Shown here piece after piece: positions 4,235-5,246 of a DNA stretch of 5,246 nucleotides. Each line of letters begins with the position of its first letter. Positions within the stretch are counted from its first letter, which is position 1. This DNA comes from an uncultured Desulfobacterium sp. (GTDB lineage Bacteria; Desulfobacterota; Desulfobacteria; Desulfobacterales; Desulfobacteraceae): positions 1-5,246 of the forward strand of contig CAKZLA010000289.1 in assembly GCA_937124525.1 (NCBI GenBank), read 5' to 3'. Under the pieces are notes generated by a model. The model made no database searches. It had not been told where the DNA came from and worked only from the letters and a program-made list of their open reading frames with translations. Made by a program: the position numbers and the translations under genes.

Positions 4235-5246
4235 TGGGATTAGGGTTGAATCAAACGTTGATATATTCGGCTATTTTTATAGGTTACGCTATATTGCTGA
4301 CTTGGTTTGGACATATGGGATATAAAAAATCTTCAACATTGGCCGATTTTGTTGCCGGTGGACATTCCATAGGTTTGTGGGTAAGTATCGGTATGTTTTC
4401 AGCGACATGGGTTAGCGCTATCTCCATAATCGGATTTCCAAGTATGACTTATAAAGTTGGAGTATGCTCAGTTACCGCAATATATGGTGGTTATTTTTTC
4501 GCGAATTCTTTAATGCCGATTTTGGCTTATAAGTTACGAATGCCGGTCTTGCCAGCTCGAACTATACCAGAATATCTTCGACTTCGTTTTGAACCAAACG
4601 CCAAAAAAAGTGGTCTGCAGGCATTGGGGGCTTTTTCAATGCTGCTTGGGTATCTTGCTTATGTCATGCTGCAGCTAAAAGCTTTTGGCATGATTGTAAG
4701 TATTACAACTGGTGTGCCATATACTGTTGCTATTTTTATATTCTTAGCTTTTTTGATTTATACTGCATCAGGTGGTATGTGGTCAGTTGGAATTAGTGAT
4801 TTGTTTAATACAATTATTATATGTATAACGCTTGTCATTGCATCTGTTGTTTTATTTTATCAAGCCGGTGGTGACTGGGATTACATGTGGGAGACCTACA
4901 ACGCGGTCAGAACCTCACCGTTAGAAGGCGGAACGCCTACGCCTCCGGGAATGCTCACATCAATGTTAGGCCCCTATTCACTATCCTTTGTAATTGGCCT
5001 TTTTATTGCATCTTCAGTTGGCGCCTCTGCTGCCCCTCATTGGCTAACTCGCATGCAGATGCCGAAAAATCGCAAAATTGCCGTAATCGTTTCTTTATAT
5101 AGTCAATTTATTATTTTCATTATTTTTGCTGCACTTTTAATAATCGGTGTTGCAGGTAGAGTCATAATGCCAACCATTCCTGGTGGGCACGATACGGATT
5201 GGCTACTACCTCTTTTGTTTACAGAACATATGCCTATATTTATCGG
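4234..5246 (+). CDS. Sodium:solute symporter family (SSS) transporter, N-terminal 337 residues
   Basis: An inner-membrane secondary transporter that couples sodium influx to uptake of an organic solute, in the family of PanF, PutP and ActP. The visible part has the expected run of helices: TM1 at ~8-27, the conserved ADFVAGGHSIGLWVS loop and TM2 (~38-67, with SATWVSAISIIGFPS), TM3 (~75-100), the cytoplasmic TIPEYLRLRFEPNA loop (110-123), TM4-6 (~130-208, including YTASGGMWSVGISDLFNTI at 176-194), the re-entrant SSVGASAAPHWLTRMQ region (260-275) and the next helix at ~283-307. The family is usually about 450-550 residues, so roughly a third lies beyond the right edge. The ribosome binding site GGGAG (4223-4227) is inside the end of the preceding gene, 6 nt before ATG. 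The substrate cannot be read from the sequence; a monocarboxylate, pantothenate or amino acid are all plausible. Confidence 0.93.
   Translation, partial: MGLGLNQTLIYSAIFIGYAILLTWFGHMGYKKSSTLADFVAGGHSIGLWVSIGMFSATWVSAISIIGFPSMTYKVGVCSVTAIYGGYFFANSLMPILAYKLRMPVLPARTIPEYLRLRFEPNAKKSGLQALGAFSMLLGYLAYVMLQLKAFGMIVSITTGVPYTVAIFIFLAFLIYTASGGMWSVGISDLFNTIIICITLVIASVVLFYQAGGDWDYMWETYNAVRTSPLEGGTPTPPGMLTSMLGPYSLSFVIGLFIASSVGASAAPHWLTRMQMPKNRKIAVIVSLYSQFIIFIIFAALLIIGVAGRVIMPTIPGGHDTDWLLPLLFTEHMPIFI

Noticed and set aside
4887..5102. Plus-strand open frame of 71 codons
   Set aside because: It lies in another frame entirely inside the symporter gene, whose own frame carries clear family motifs.

Overview
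This window comes from an AT-rich bacterial chromosome and holds only three to four genes around two long gene-poor stretches. It is gram-negative in character. A sigma-54 activator with a PAS domain, a MaoC-type hydratase and a sodium:solute symporter preceded by a tiny membrane protein together would suit an anaerobic Desulfobacterota (deltaproteobacterial) lineage. That placement is inference from gene style only; nothing here fixes the taxon.

Layout. Positions 1-1291 (minus) carry most of a PAS / AAA+ sigma-54-dependent regulator whose C-terminal DNA-binding domain lies beyond the left edge. Upstream of it (1292-1430) the same reading frame continues but is broken by two stop codons. A well-placed ribosome binding site there serves only a 7-codon ORF, so the regulator's original N-terminus may have decayed. 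A sigma-70-like promoter sits at 1645-1674. The rest of 1430-2121 has no gene, only a perfect 9-bp hairpin (1941-1965) and weaker inverted repeats. Positions 2122-2577 (minus) are a complete MaoC / (R)-specific enoyl-CoA hydratase-like gene. From 2578 to 4063 no gene is visible. Positions 4064-4234 and 4234-5246 (plus) are a 56-residue one-helix protein and the start of a sodium:solute symporter; they overlap by one base and form an operon that runs off the right edge.

The most unusual part is 2640-3625, a chain of unrelated palindromic modules. These are a 138-bp inverted-repeat unit (2643-2780) whose arm also occurs as a direct repeat on the other side of the hydratase gene; a 91-bp unit with perfect 14-bp arms (2788-2878); a 158-bp unit that folds as a closed three-way junction (2953-3110); a GC-rich REP-like unit (3187-3278); a pair of mutually exclusive hairpins (3439-3494); a GC-rich hairpin (3505-3536); and a plus-strand intrinsic terminator (3588-3624) with no gene in front of it. 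This could be an accumulation site for small palindromic mobile elements, or could include a non-coding RNA ending at 3624. Sequence alone does not separate these.

Functionally, the hydratase and the symporter operon diverge from the repeat-rich region. The regulator may control genes nearby or outside the window, but no convincing sigma-54 promoter was found in the window, so no regulatory link is shown.
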